This document shows, one piece after another, positions 35,101 to 47,162 of a stretch of 64,000 bases of DNA (positions are counted from its first letter, which is position 1; each line of letters opens with the position of its first letter). The DNA is taken from positions 2,232,001-2,296,000 of the forward strand of contig OY756143.1 in the NCBI GenBank assembly GCA_963576785.1, written 5' to 3'. The notes beneath the pieces were generated by a model, which ran no database searches, was not told the origin of the DNA, and saw only the letters and a list, made by a program, of their open reading frames with translations. This DNA comes from Chlorophyllum brunneum. Taxonomy: Eukaryota > Basidiomycota > Agaricomycetes > Agaricales > Agaricaceae. The translations under genes and the position numbers were made by a program.

Positions 35101-35212
35101 GTTGGATAACTGGGGCAGGGAAGAGTTCACATGTCTGTACCGATTCCGCGTGCATGGGACGAAGTTGGGTGGTGTGCCTATACCTGAACCTGTGGAGGAT
35201 ATAGGGCTATAG
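32162..35212 (+). CDS. SUN-domain (Sad1/UNC-84) inner nuclear membrane protein
   Basis: Three exons (32162-32292, 32339-33293, 33353-35212) sum to 982 codons. The nucleoplasmic N-terminus is disordered with a Lys/Arg-rich segment (RRRRKKKKNEP) and acidic patches. Hydrophobic segments follow (GLLLIVKFVVYLITSLFFVC, then YLALGALTFGVWYAL). A long coiled coil contains IEVALSGLSRDSERTRAK and LRALEERVDSVEGDVKEAVE. The C-terminal SUN domain has YCWPFAGRQGQLGISLAAPL, DEVTIDHIAGD, SAPRHMEVWGM and NIQTFPVLGE. SUN proteins pair with KASH proteins to bridge the nuclear envelope (LINC complex), anchoring chromatin and microtubules. It follows the phosphatase by 155 bp on the same strand. Confidence 0.93.
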
Positions 35213-35757
35213 AGTTGATTCGCGTGACGGGCAGTGGTGGTGGGTGGATGTCGTGGCGGAAACGACGGGTGGTGCACTTTTTAAACGATGACTTATTGCC
35301 TTGGTTCCTGTTTATGTTTTTTAGCATCCTCTATTCCGCATCGTTCACTCCAGTCCCTTCTCGGTCTTTTGGTTCGCTATATCTATGATGCACACTCTCT
35401 TATTCTATTGCACATATCCTTGACGACCTCATCATGACCTTATGCGCCACCTCCCATCTATCGAGTCGATCATTGTTCTGCTTACCCGTTGCTCTCCCTA
35501 TCCCAAGTCCCGCGTACATACTGGCATGTGCATTTCCCCGAGCATTTCTCTTGTTTCTTTTAATTTTTCCTTACTCCTTCCTTTTCCAATAGTTTATTCC
35601 TGGGGATCCAATCATTTCTTTAGCATTTTATCGTAATCTAACTCATTTCAAAAATCTGAAAACAAGTGATCACGTGCATATGACGGACGACACGCCGGGC
35701 GCAGCATCAGCCTGCCATCCAACCTGACCCCGACCCGAACTCTTCTCTCTTTCTCTG
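35213..35757. other. Intergenic between SUN and the Gln-rich gene
   Basis: Pyrimidine-rich DNA typical of a fungal promoter just before the downstream ATG (tctctctttctctg near 35742-35756). No gene seen. Confidence 0.4.
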
Positions 35758-36915
35758 ATGTTTAACGGCCATGTATATGGAGTCACCAGCCCACCGTTGA
35801 CCAATAACCCTTTCATCGATCATGCTGGGTCTACGGCCCAGCGATATCCAGACATCTCTCAGCCGCCAAATGTCGTCACCAACCAGGCCTGGGGAAGTGC
35901 ACAGTACCCTAGCCAACAGCAGCAGTATCAAGACCCTCAACAACAACAGTGGCAGGCGAATTCGAATGGGGCGTTTGGTGCACAGACGCAGCAACCGCAG
36001 CCGACTGGGTATCAGATGCAGTCTTCGTTTGGGCAAGGACTTGTCAGCGGAAGTAGCTACAGCTACTTGAACCAATCAAACCCTCAACGGCAACAGCAGC
36101 AACAACAGAATGGATATAATCCGGTACAGCAGCAGTTGAATAGTCCTGGCTATGTTGCCCAGTTTGACCCCTATTCGCCGATTGGTCAGGGATGGGGCGA
36201 GACAACGACGACGACAACGATCACTACAGGTGTCACTCCAACTTTAACTAACAATTCAACTGGACAACATTACTCTTCATCACATATCATTACTCCCATT
36301 GCCTCACCCAACACATCGACTTCTCTTTCAGCTGCTGGTGATCAACACCCTCGGGAATATATCCGAGCACATAAAGCGCTGATTGAATCTTGGGATAGTT
36401 TCACATGGAGGACATTTCTGGGTTTATTTGAAAAGTTGAAATCGAATTGGGAAGGACGGAAACACGAGTTGGAAGCGAGGGTTGGGGTATTGAATACCCA
36501 AGTGCAAATGCAGACACAAGCTGCTGGTGCACTTGGATACGCTGGGTATATGCAGGTACAGCAATATCAACAGGAACTTGTGAGAGTCCAAGGGGTGAGT
36601 TCGTGATCATGTCTATTTCATGAAGTTGGTTGTTCCTGACTTGATGACGTTTTTGGGTGGATAGCTTGCAACAGAGGCTGCCGCGAATTTCGGTGAGAGT
36701 GCTATTTTTGATACCGATGATCCTTGTGGGCTGATTTTTCTGGTATGTGTGCGTGTGTGGTATTTACAGATTCGGTCGCTGCGTCGACTTACCAAATGCA
36801 AGAAGTCTTTCAGAATTATCGTCAGTCGGGTGATATGGCCAGCAAGAGACGCGTTCGTGAAGCTACCAACGCTTCCTTGCAGAGCTTGCCAGACTGGCCA
36901 CAACCCTTTATCTAG
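35758..36915 (+). CDS. Gln-rich protein of unknown function with conserved C-terminal helices
   Basis: Three exons (35758-36596, a short one near 36665-36690 encoding LATEAAANF, then about 36769-36915). The N-terminal 200 residues are low complexity: runs of Gln, Asn, Ser and Thr, including five and six consecutive Gln. The C-terminal third looks folded and helical: REYIRAHKALIESWDSFTWR, LFEKLKSNWEGRKHELEARV, then DSVAASTYQMQEVFQNYRQ and DMASKRRVREATNASL. I do not recognise a named domain. The polar low-complexity region plus a helical module suggests a scaffold or RNA- or condensate-associated protein, but this is only suggestive. Confidence 0.7.
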
Positions 36916-37443
36916 ATGCATAGTTGGAGCATTAAGCTATTTCTGGTTTGTAGTGGGCCTAATGGCAATTTGATTTGACATCCAGAGGTTTATTTCCTGA
37001 GAGTTTCTACTTGTTGGTCTCTTTTTTTGGTGATCTTTCTTGGTGCTTTATTTTTTCGATAATATGTTATATTTGTTATTTTACGTTTGTTTGTGATCTG
37101 TACACCACATTTCGCCGAATAGTAGAGTAAACAGGAAGAATAAGGATGAGACGACCAGTAACGAAGGTGTCAAACGTGCTTTTGGACGTTGATATCGGGC
37201 GGAACTTCAGTGAAGAGTGCCAAGATAACCCATGTGGGTCTATCAACAGCAGCTGAGTACGAGACGGCATTACCACAACTGGAGAAAGTGCGTCCCGTGT
37301 GATTTCCTAGGTGACCTAAACCAGCGACAAGGCACAGTCGGTGGCGTACGGAGCCGCAACTTTTCTCACTGCACCGTAGACCTCAATTTTAATTCTCGAA
37401 CCAGCGACACTTATATGTACACTTTACCCACATACACACCAGC
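36916..37443. other. Convergent intergenic region
   Basis: The 3' flanks of the Gln-rich gene and the MFS gene; T-rich after the first stop. No gene seen. Confidence 0.4.
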
Positions 37444-39597
37444 CTAGCCCCTTCGATTTCGGACGATTATCTTGACGGCTACAAAACACACAGTGGCTCC
37501 CAGAGTCGTAACCTGTCCAGTATCATTATCGCATTTTGATTCCCGTATTTCCCAAACCCACCCCGGAAAACACGGCTGGCCGCCACCAATGATACTCTTT
37601 GGTGAGAAGTGCTCCTGCAATGGGTGGACCTGCGACCACATCAACCGTCTGGGTATTTCGCTGCAACGACCTTCTTACCTATCAACTCCCCTAGTGCTGT
37701 GAGCAGTTAGTGATCAGTCGTACTTTTGCAATACGGCCACACGCACCTGAGAAAGCAAAACTAATCCCAATACGGAACCTGCATGGACATAAACATCAAC
37801 TTCATCCTCGTCTCAGGGCTGAGGGCTCACCCCAACTCAGCCAAGTTTGTGGTGAGCATGTTCACAAGTGGTGCCATTGTCCCCACATCTACAGAGTGAA
37901 CTTCTTCAGTGACAGGCTTTGATATCAGTAACAACACATTAACTCACATATACCGGAGAAGCCACCATACAGGACGGCTACGACCACGATGCTTGCCCGT
38001 GACCCTATCCCTATAAACACGAAAGCAGTACATCCACACACGAATGTCGAGACGATGGCCAAGTTGTTGGTATCGACTCGCTGAGCAATGATACCGCACA
38101 GCATGCGGGTCACGAATCCGCTCCCATTCATAATAACCAGCTAGGCCCGATCAGCACTGTACTAATTGTCCCCCCTCCCCCACCCCAGACTTACTGAATA
38201 AAAGGCAAAATTCTTGTTTAAACCTTGGGTTGTGGCCGCGAGTTGCAGATAAAAAAGCGGTAAGAAAAAACCCAGTGCGAAAAAAGTAAACCTTGACTAT
38301 CGTTAGTGATAAACGCCTGGATATAGATACTTGACTCACGCCGCCGTCAGGGCGATATATGCCCAGTCTTTCGAGAATCGCCTCATACAGTTTTTCAAGC
38401 TGGGATGTTCCTCTGGGGGTGGTAATCTCGGCCTCATCAGAATACAGGCCAAAATGAGGAGCGCCATCATGAATGCAGCATGTATCCTCGCTACAGTAGT
38501 GAAACCTAGCTCCGGTCTCGCAAGTAAATTGTTAATCATGATTGGATTCAGAGCAGAACCTAGCGGTACCCCTGCTGTTATCATCGACATCGCCACCCCC
38601 CTCTTTTTGTCGAAATAGTGCGTGGAAATTGTAAGGGAGGGGACGTATGTCAACCCGCCACCTAGGCCGACCCCAACGCCCTGACAGAAGAAAGCCTGGA
38701 ATAGCCTTAGCTATTGTTCGGTGGACGTGTATTTCTTTCGCTTACCCCAAGATACTGATTTGGCCGGACGAACGATAGCATGAACAGGGACAGCGATGTC
38801 GTAAATGCGCCACCATACAGCAAGTGCATACTGTGAGGCTCCAGTTAGGGAAACTACTCTGTAGCTTGAATAGTGAACACACCCGTATCCCCTGTCATAA
38901 ACTCTTCCCCAGACAAGTCCCATTCCAATAGTTAAGAACGCAGCAACGCCTCCGATCCAGCTGTGTACTTGGCATTAAATTATCCTAGTAAACGTGACAA
39001 GCGAACCACCTACGAAATTGCGGAAGCCGAATAATCTGTCATATAGAATCTGGTATAATAGTCTGAGGCGGTATTGGATCATCATCATTTCAGAGATGTC
39101 TCTTCGATAATTCCCAACCTTGGTAAACACCGAAAGAATTGATATATCTTAGGAAATCGTCAGCGTCATCTATGGAATCAACAAAAACCCTACCCAAACT
39201 GGCAAAATTGTATCAAGAGTCTGTAAAGGGGAAGGCGTTACTCATCGTATAGCTGAAACCATATGATGGCTACTCACCCCCCAAGAACGACACCCCATGC
39301 ACGAATTCCGCCGTCTGGGTACTCTATAGGGCGTTCGCCTGCTTGTTCCTCGCGGAGCCTCGCATCAGTCGAGATGACCCGTTCCTCCTTTATGTGTACC
39401 CCATAACCTTCAAGATCTTGGACAACAACATCTTTCTCTGAAAGGCTACTTTTGTCCGAAGTCGCCTCATTAATTGCGACACCCATATCGGCGAGTAAGC
39501 CAACTGTTTCGGTGACTTGGAACGGTTGAAAGGGTTGGGTCGAAGGCGACCTACGAGGAGTCGGAATAGTCAGCAACGTTGAAGCTGGGAGTGTCAT
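37444..39597 (-). CDS. MFS transporter, monocarboxylate-porter-like
   Basis: A multi-exon gene, start 39597, stop 37444. The cytosolic N-terminus of about 100 residues ends with the family signature PDGGIRAWGVVLGG (compare YPDGGxxAWxVVxG of fungal MCT-like proteins). Later segments are GVGVGLGGGLTYVPSLTIST, YFDKKRGVAMSMITAG, SALNPIMINNLL, FFALGFFLPLFYLQLAATTQ, NGSGFVTRMLCGIIAQR, ASIVVVAVLYGGFSGI, and the terminal GPPIAGALLTKEYHWWRPAV. The C-terminus ends VRNRRG. Twelve helices are expected; it transports a carboxylate or related solute at the plasma membrane. Exons are short (some about 35-60 nt near the 3' end), so exact borders are approximate. Confidence 0.83.
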
Positions 39598-42319
39598 GCC
39601 CTAGTTTTGAATATCGTTTTTTCCCCATCTGTCATGAAAGAGTGTAAAGGCCCGAAAGGTCGGTATTGCTTGTCTCGAATCCTTCGCTTCATTATGTGAG
39701 TTTTCACCAACTCCCGGAAATCCCGGCGGCCCGCGGCCTTTAGTTGCCTGTGAGGTGGATCTAGGTCACGAGCTTCATATTGAGTATTCACGAGTGCGTG
39801 GCAGCAATGAATAATTTCTGAAGATCCTACCAACACTTGATCCGACCCTGGGCATCCGGAATACACTAGATTTTCTCGAGAAGTGTCGTAAGATAAATCA
39901 GTTCTCGAGGCATTCCTTGAGGTTACTATCGCTTGAAGACCCTGGTTATTCACCGTCTTCGATCGCTGCAAGACAGCGATGAGGCGGTTCCAGAACATGA
40001 GTAATACTTGAAGTTATTTGTACCTGAATGAGTACGAATATTAGAAATTTGCTCAATGGGTCTATTGAAACCTTACCTCATGACGGGGTGTCCAAGAGGT
40101 GACATCGATGAATACAAGACCACAAGATACATGCCGAGATTTTCTGGACCTGAACGTTGACTGTGATGCTTGGAATCATCACTTTGCTTTGGGTTCTCCT
40201 CTGCGTGACGGATCCATTCGACTACGCACGTTTGACGGCGCCATTGCTCAGAAAATATGAGTTGATCCATGGAGGAAATGGAACTTGTCCCTCGGTCCAA
40301 TACTCACCACATTTCCAAGCAGACACGACGACAACATCGGGTGGAACTTCGTTACCATGTCGAAAGACTCTGTCAAGGGGGACCCCGACGATTACTTGCG
40401 CAATCAAGGGTTACGAGGTCGAGAGAGTAAGATCATATTGAACCAAGCAGAGGGAACATGAAGTTGGAGAAAATGGCTTGCCGGACCGTGGGCTATCAGG
40501 TAAAGTTTGCCTGTCCGGGTGTATGTCTGGTATATTCGGTAACCTCTCCCCCTTCCTTGTTTGTAATGCAGTCAATGCCGTGTCATTCTGAAGGTGGTTG
40601 CGTGATAAGCGAAACCATGACTATACATGCGGCTCTTGAATGCCGTACATTGTGGATACTGATCCATCGGATTAGGATATCAACCCTGCAGCACTCCTCT
40701 TTATACACGTCACGGGCGGATTCAACAAGTTGAGGCTAACACGATACTGACGCATGACCCCCGATGGCGCCGACCGCAATGGCCTTTCTGTAGAAGTACG
40801 ACTTTCGTCCCTATCGGACCCAGACTTCATTGACGCTCTTTTGATGCAGGTTCACAGGCCTTGAGGCATACCCGTGGTTCATCTTGCGCCAAATCGAACT
40901 ATTACAACCTGAAAGGGCTTGTCTGGATCGCATGTCGGTCTTGCGAAACAAGAGCACGGGCTCCGTGCGTCTGCAGTACACTGTTGGAGGCCCCCTCTAT
41001 GGCTACATCACCGTGATATCTGGGTCCGTTCGTTGAACACGCTCATCTGGCGCTCGAATTCTGGGTGGCACGGGGATGTTCGTTTAAAACAACCTGAGCT
41101 TGTTTATTACAGAGATGGAACCCGGTCGGGGAAAAGGTATAACTGTCAGACTAATGCGTGAAAATGTGGTCAACGGGGCTTACCTCTTGCGTAGGCAACA
41201 GAATGACCGGGCGTTGTTTTGTGGATGACCTTTATCACCTTGCACTATCTTGTATACTGTCCAGCGCGTAGTATGGGCAAATGAATGCCGACTTGGTGCT
41301 CATTGTGAGGCTACGTATCCCGACAGTCCGGGCCGAAAGTCAGATCATGAGTGGGGAATGTAATATAGACGGTGGGTGTCTTGCGCTTCGGACAGCGGAT
41401 TTCACCTTGGGGGGTGCGGGATGTTAAGTTGGACTGGCATACTCCACTTTTGATCCGCTAGCTCAAGACGGAAACGTGGATCACTGTTGACTTCGTTGGG
41501 TGGAATTGGGTACGAAGTGTGAACATTCCATTAACACTGAACAGAGTGGGTAGGAGGGGCGTGTTTGCGTCGTAGCTTGGAACATTTGTCTGTACGTCTC
41601 CGAATAGATTGAATCGGCAAGCGAGTAGGGGGTCACAGGATGAACCGCAGCATGAAAAGTGGTTGGGTCAGAGACGAGATTCCAAACTCATGACAAAACG
41701 ACTCCGTCATCGTCGGCTGCCGTAAATCCGGGCCTGTTAGACGAGACTGGCGTGATGGAGCAAGCCTGTGACGTTAAATGACAGGAATACTTAAAAGATC
41801 ACTGTGCTGTGGTAGACTCCAGAATCATCTTCTGCGCTAAGCAACACGGGCGGAGAGCACGACGGAGACATTTTTCTGAGATCACATATCGAAGAGGTAG
41901 GGAATCAAGCTGGGGAATATAATCGTCATGGCCGATTATTGAATGAATGGAACAGGGACTGGGCCTAGGAGGAACTATCCTGGAGAGGCGAGTCTGTCAT
42001 ATGTAGCGTTCCTGCTCAGGAAGAACTAATTCAGGTGATGGCATTGTGAGGTAGGGTGGAAGAAGGACATAGTGGAATAAGCAGCAAGGGAAATGATAGC
42101 CCGATGGGGGAGCGGAAGAGATTACAACTCTTTGATGAGACCAGGTTTTTGTGTACTCAGTGTCCGTTCCGTTTCCCATGACATCACAGGTACTGACAGT
42201 GTCATGTCAGCTAAATTGATTCCATTCCATTCCATTCCAGTCTAACAAACTTCCGAACAAAAGTAGCTGTCTATATTGGCAATAACCGGGAAATTATCAT
42301 AGATTCATTACACTTGAGC
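39598..42319. other. Long intergenic region with possible gene remnants
   Basis: No gene assigned over 2.7 kb. A minus-strand ORF (39594-39998, 134 codons) has no recognisable domain and overlaps the start of the MFS gene. On the plus strand at 40755-41035 two frames read as if they were one protein split by a 1-nt shift (NGLSVEVRLSSLSDPDFIDA, then FTGLEAYPWFILRQIELLQP). A short ATTCC tandem repeat lies at 42219-42238. Confidence 0.35.
42219..42238. repeat. ATTCC microsatellite, four perfect copies
   Basis: Four consecutive copies of attcc, about 80 bp downstream of the dioxygenase-like stop codon. A short simple repeat with no evident function. Confidence 0.85.
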
Positions 42320-43502
42320 TTAGTTAAGATCGACGTTGACCGCCTTCTGAGGGTTGACGCCAACAGCTGTAAAATATGGTAAGGTTCTAGATCAATGCGC
42401 GTACGACTGAAGAACTTGCTGATATAACCGATTACACCCTCGGGCCAGTCATCATGAATAGACTCGATGCTGTTGTCACATTTGAGCGAAACTGCCATTG
42501 TGAGTCACTTATATCACTTACTCGACGATGGCATTATAACCCGCGGCACTTGTAGCCGTATAGTTGGGGTCTTGAGTGTTCAGAACCCGAGTGTTAGTGT
42601 TTTGGTCATAAGGCGAAGTCTGGCTGACTACGTCGGTCCAACGATCGGTGAAGAAGACTTCACCAACGTGCGAAACAGTGCTGGACGTAGAGTCAGACGT
42701 GTGGACCATGAGGTTGATATGGTTCGCGCCGTCGGAAGTGTAACCCGGGAAAATAGTTTGGAATTCGGCGACACCACCAGTGGTAGACACGGTGGCACCC
42801 CGCAAGAAGTCGCCATAGACACCGAGAGCGTTAGCTAGGAGTTAATTAGGCACCGCCAACAGAAGCCTATTGCTTTGGCATAGTACTCACGCGACCAGAC
42901 CTCGACCATAACGTTCTCCATCGGTTGACAGTTCGTTACATCAACAACAGCGACGTCAAGAGTCAACTCGAGGCCGCTTTTGTAATGCGTTAAGTATCAT
43001 CCACGAGCGAATAATGGAAACTCACCTCTGTCCCTCTCGCACATCTGGGCGTTGGGGCTGGCAAAAAAAAGTTTGGTATAAGTATCACTGACAGGGCCTG
43101 CGGTATATGCGCACAGGGCTAGTATAGTTCTCTGCAGTGCTTCTTCAGCACACTAAGATCGACATTCAAAAGTGGATTCGGACTTACCGAGAGGCGCCTC
43201 TGGGGCTGCAACACAAGTCAACTATTTGACATCGTTAGTATACACTGGTATGGATCCCTGTGACCTTAGTCGACTTACACCTTGGGTGTTCATGTCAAGG
43301 GCCCTCTTGTCATGACCGCGCCTTTCCCTCCGAGCGAGGTTGAGGGAAGCAACCTGGGAAGAGCAGTCTCTGGCGCTCCCACTACCTTTGGGAAGAGCTG
43401 TTGCAAGGTTGGTTAATGTCGTGCAACCACTGGTTCAGAGTTCTGTGTACCTGCAGCAGTAGCGCAGAACGCAACGAGAGAGATCAAAGTCAAGAGTTGC
43501 AT
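42320..43502 (-). CDS. Secreted intradiol ring-cleavage dioxygenase-like protein
   Basis: Start 43502, stop 42320, several short exons. A signal peptide (MQLLTLISLVAFCATAAG) is followed by an intradiol-dioxygenase fold. Family segments are LELTLDVAVVDVTNCQPMEN, VMVEVWSANALGVYGDF, FLRGATVSTTGGVAEFQTIF, PGYTSDGANHINLMVHT, SHVGEVFFTDRWTDVV and SPYDQNTNTRVLNTQDPNYT. The C-terminus reads VGVNPQKAVNVDLN. Bacterial and yeast intradiol dioxygenases use Fe(III) to cleave catechols. The extracellular basidiomycete versions are associated with aromatic compounds from lignin, but many lack characterised activity, and I could not confirm all four iron ligands by eye. Confidence 0.82.
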
Positions 43503-45392
43503 TGTTGTAAGTTGAGAGTGAGTGTTCGAGATTCGGTACGATACTGTAGGGCTGACCGTTGTGCGTGCTTTTATACGTCTCCAAAAACCCCTTCTAGCAC
43601 TCAACTTCAGGCTCTTTTGGGTTCATCATAAAAAAGCTGAAAATAAGAAGCTCGCCGGACCTTCGTGACTAATTTTTACTTGGGATCGGCAAGCGGTAGA
43701 GGTAAAGTTCGGTGGAGATATTTGTCGTAAGGTCCATCTAGCGCGACGATAGTAAAGTGCGAACACAGGACCCGGCCGCAGTTTATGCCGTGCGCTTCAG
43801 TCGAGTACGTCATATAAACCCCAGGCCAGCGCTGAGAACCATGTCACCGGCCGAAACGACGACAATACTGGCCTCAGTGTGTAGCCTTCACTTCCTTTCA
43901 GGGCCACGAGCATTCTTACCTTCAGGTGAGCGTGTAGAACAAGTTGCCTATCCAGGACTTATCGGCGAAAATGGGTGAATGCCGAGTCGGGAGGGGATTA
44001 GATGACGGCTGCTCCTATTTTGCCTCAAGAGTGTGTCATACGTTGGACACGGCAGTGAACCCCTCGGCGAATACGAGCAGCTCAACGTGAGCCATCCTAA
44101 AATGAGAACAGGTTTTCTGGACCGACAGTGAAACAACCCGCCCGCGGAACGCGTCGTTGGCTCAAATATGGCGGAAGGATGTCTTTCTCATCCTCCAGGA
44201 ACAATCAGATATCAGTGAACTAATTTCATAAGTGAAGAGGGATGAGGGAGGCCGGGAGCGCCATTTGGCTGGATCAAAGAACGGTATCGCCGATCATCTC
44301 GTTAGTGGTGGGTCGCGTGAAGATTGAAAATATAGGACTTTAATCCCACAAGAGGAAAGAGCGAGCATGCTGCACGGTATGTCCGAATTCTTGTCCGAAT
44401 TGGCGGTTTGTCTTAGAGTATGACATGTCTGAAGTAAAATTTAGCGTACCAGCGTCACAGTTGGCAAGGGCGGATTTGCTTACTAGCTCCTAACGTATTT
44501 TTAGGCTCTATTACTACAAACGCATGTCATTTCACAGGTTGGACTTTGTAAGTTATAGCCGCTTAGCGCTTTTCGAACAGGACATAGCGAGAGTTAACCC
44601 CGACCGCTAAAGAGGGTGCGATGAGTTCTAAAGATAAGAATTCGGGACTATGCTTGCTGACTTTCCCTCTAGACAATCATCTCGGATAGAAGGAATGCTG
44701 CCGGGACCTTGGTAACGAATTTTGTACTTTGCTCCAGGGAGACTCACAGAACGCACCCCTTTGTCATAGCATTACCCGGTCCATGTTTAAAGCCCTGGAG
44801 CAGTGTTTTGGTTGTATGGGGGGAGCATTGTTTCCTATAAGATTAATCTAAGATTAAACGCTCCCGTGAGTGACTTCTGTGAATACCTGTCAAATTAGTG
44901 ATCTCTGTGCAGGGGATGAAAAATGCCGTATGTTCGCTGGTGAATATACCGAAACCAGCGATGAATGCATTTCATGGAGTTGATCTACAACTGTGAAGAA
45001 CACCACCAAAGTTATTCAACAGTGCTGGCGTGTATTTTTGAGTAGTCAAGAAGAGTCACCCTGCCGTGCGCGGAGATATCGGTGAGACTGCTGCAACAAG
45101 AAGGGCGTCATAGAAAGACCACAATAAGTTCCGCCGAAAATTAAGATCATAAGATAGATATCGTGGATGAGCGGGGTGTGCGGAATATTCCCAATAAAGG
45201 CGGCACTTGCTCTCCACTTGTTGGCAATGGGACTCTAACTAGGCGGTAAGCGTTGCGGCTAGGAGTTTATTCAACTAGGCATGTTTGATTCCGCTGTCAC
45301 AGCCAAACATTGGTCGTGGTCTCAATTTCTCCGTTGCCATTCCTCCTGTCTCAATGACAGGAAGCACAGACTAAAGCCAGGCGCCTTGGTTC
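43503..45392. other. Long intergenic region, nothing recognised
   Basis: About 1.9 kb between two divergently transcribed genes. It holds a TATA box for the dioxygenase-like gene at its left edge. The remainder has frequent stops in all frames and no repeat or RNA signature that I can see. Confidence 0.4.
43568..43575 (-). promoter_or_regulatory. TATA box of the dioxygenase-like gene
   Basis: On the minus strand the sequence tataaaag lies 66 bp upstream of the ATG at 43502. It is a near-consensus TATA box at a normal distance. Confidence 0.6.
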
Positions 45393-47162
45393 ATGCTGAG
45401 GACCCGCTTTTACTCCCTTGGAAGGAAACATGTACTGGCGTTAAAACCAGGCATCAGTAGTTCGACGAGGATCGTCTCTACGGTAGCCAAACCAGTCACT
45501 TCTCGGGATTCGCGGCGAAGCACGGAGAGGACAGATCCTGCCAAGGGTGTCAGGTTCCGAGCGACTTCACTGTACCGGGCTCTGAAGTCGTTGATTGACT
45601 CGACGGACGATGACGAACTCATTACTTCTCGCGTCAAAGAACACCTTGACCACTTCATCCCCCATATCTCTCACCCACACGGTACCTACGAGGATGTTAT
45701 TCGCTTTCTTATAGAGCGTTCCTGCCTGACAGCTGCCGTCGCAGTCTACGAGCGCGTGGTCGCCGGAGGATATCTTGTTTCGCTTTCACTCGAGGCCCAG
45801 ATGCTCGCGGTTGCAATGAATACAGTTAGCTCAGACGGAAAGAAGACTTCGCGTTTGTCCTCTTCCCTTATGGCTGTTGTGAAGAATCAGCTGTTTACCG
45901 ACGATCACCTTTGGAGTCTCCTCGAGGTCATGACCAAACTGGATCTACCCCCCGAGCTGCTTCTCAGGACGATGTCCACGTTTTATAGATCCCACCAATC
46001 GAACGATGCGTTTATTCCTGACTTGGGACTGTACAAGAAGCTTCTACATTCGGGAACAGAGACGGGCGACTTTGAACACGCCCTCTACACGCTGTCTGCG
46101 CTTCCCGACTCCAGTTTACAGGGAGAAGACATAGCAGAGGCATATGCCTCATTTATCGCAGGAGTTCGAGATACACCGTACCCAAATAGAGAAGCCATTT
46201 CTGCGGCTCTCGGATTGATGAAGCAGAAGGGGGTAGAACTCGACATCACCGTTTTCAATGCCTTAATTTCCTTTGAAGTTCGCACAAACTCACTTCAGCG
46301 CGCCTTCGCCATCTATGACGCTGTAAAAGCCACCTCCACTATCCTCCCAGACGACTTCACCTTTGGTAGTCTCTTCAACGCCCTCAATCGACTCTATAAT
46401 CCCAATAGGAGACGATTTCGTCATGGTAGACGCCTTGCTGATGACATACCTTCCCCACGAATGCTTTACCGTGACATGATTGAAACCCTTGTCCGGAATC
46501 CACGAGCACCCGCATTTGAAATTACCACCTCTCTCCTCAATGTCGCCCTCCGCTCCTTCATATACAAACGAGACTACATTGGTGCATATGTCGTGGTGCG
46601 GTGCTTCTCTGCCCTTCATATCTCTGTCAATGTTAAAACCTACTTCATCGTCTTCCGTCACTTACTGAACCGAATCACGTACGGGATTAGGGCGTTTCGG
46701 AAGATGGGCGATGACAAATGGGCAGACCGTTTCCTGAGCTTACCATACCCCGTCATGGATCCCCAGTTTTTAGCCGGTCTCCAACTCAGCAATGCGCTCG
46801 CGGGTCAAATTCTGGATGCCTCTAGGCGCCGGGCATTCAAGCTGGATTGGCCACTCTACATCAACAGCGGGGCTCCACATGGACACGAAACCGAAAAGTA
46901 CAAAGTTCCTTCTGTAGAAAATATGCTTGGAAAGGATCCGGTTGCGCTCGATCGCCCATTTGATCGTGTACCCTTGGAACGACTGCTGAAGAAGGCGATC
47001 CTGGTTGAGGCGGATTCAATGCGGACGTTGGGACACGGGCGGGCTGCGAACTCATATATTTCGAAGGCAGTCGCGGAAGCAAAGAAAGAGATGGTGCCAT
47101 CTAAGCTGAATATACGCCTGAAGAAACTCTTGAGGGAGCGAGAAGCGTTGTGGGTTCATTAA
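45393..47162 (+). CDS. PPR-like, probably mitochondrial protein
   Basis: A single exon of 589 codons, unusual in this intron-rich window. The N-terminus (MLRTRFYSLGRKHVLALK, rich in Arg, Ser and Thr, no acidic residues for about 35 positions) resembles a mitochondrial presequence. The middle contains degenerate pentatricopeptide-type helical pairs: AVAVYERVVAGGYLVSLSLE, GDFEHALYTLSALPD, MKQKGVELDITVFNALISFE, RAFAIYDAVKATSTILPDDF and TFGSLFNALNRL. The C-terminus is basic (KKLLREREALWVH). PPR proteins bind organellar RNA and guide its processing or translation. The specific target is unknown. Repeat degeneration makes the exact number uncertain. Confidence 0.75.
   Translation: MLRTRFYSLGRKHVLALKPGISSSTRIVSTVAKPVTSRDSRRSTERTDPAKGVRFRATSLYRALKSLIDSTDDDELITSRVKEHLDHFIPHISHPHGTYEDVIRFLIERSCLTAAVAVYERVVAGGYLVSLSLEAQMLAVAMNTVSSDGKKTSRLSSSLMAVVKNQLFTDDHLWSLLEVMTKLDLPPELLLRTMSTFYRSHQSNDAFIPDLGLYKKLLHSGTETGDFEHALYTLSALPDSSLQGEDIAEAYASFIAGVRDTPYPNREAISAALGLMKQKGVELDITVFNALISFEVRTNSLQRAFAIYDAVKATSTILPDDFTFGSLFNALNRLYNPNRRRFRHGRRLADDIPSPRMLYRDMIETLVRNPRAPAFEITTSLLNVALRSFIYKRDYIGAYVVVRCFSALHISVNVKTYFIVFRHLLNRITYGIRAFRKMGDDKWADRFLSLPYPVMDPQFLAGLQLSNALAGQILDASRRRAFKLDWPLYINSGAPHGHETEKYKVPSVENMLGKDPVALDRPFDRVPLERLLKKAILVEADSMRTLGHGRAANSYISKAVAEAKKEMVPSKLNIRLKKLLREREALWVH

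Noticed and set aside
39594..39998. Minus-strand 134-codon ORF just upstream of the MFS gene
   Set aside because: No recognisable domain, overlaps the MFS start by a few bases, and composition is not convincing.
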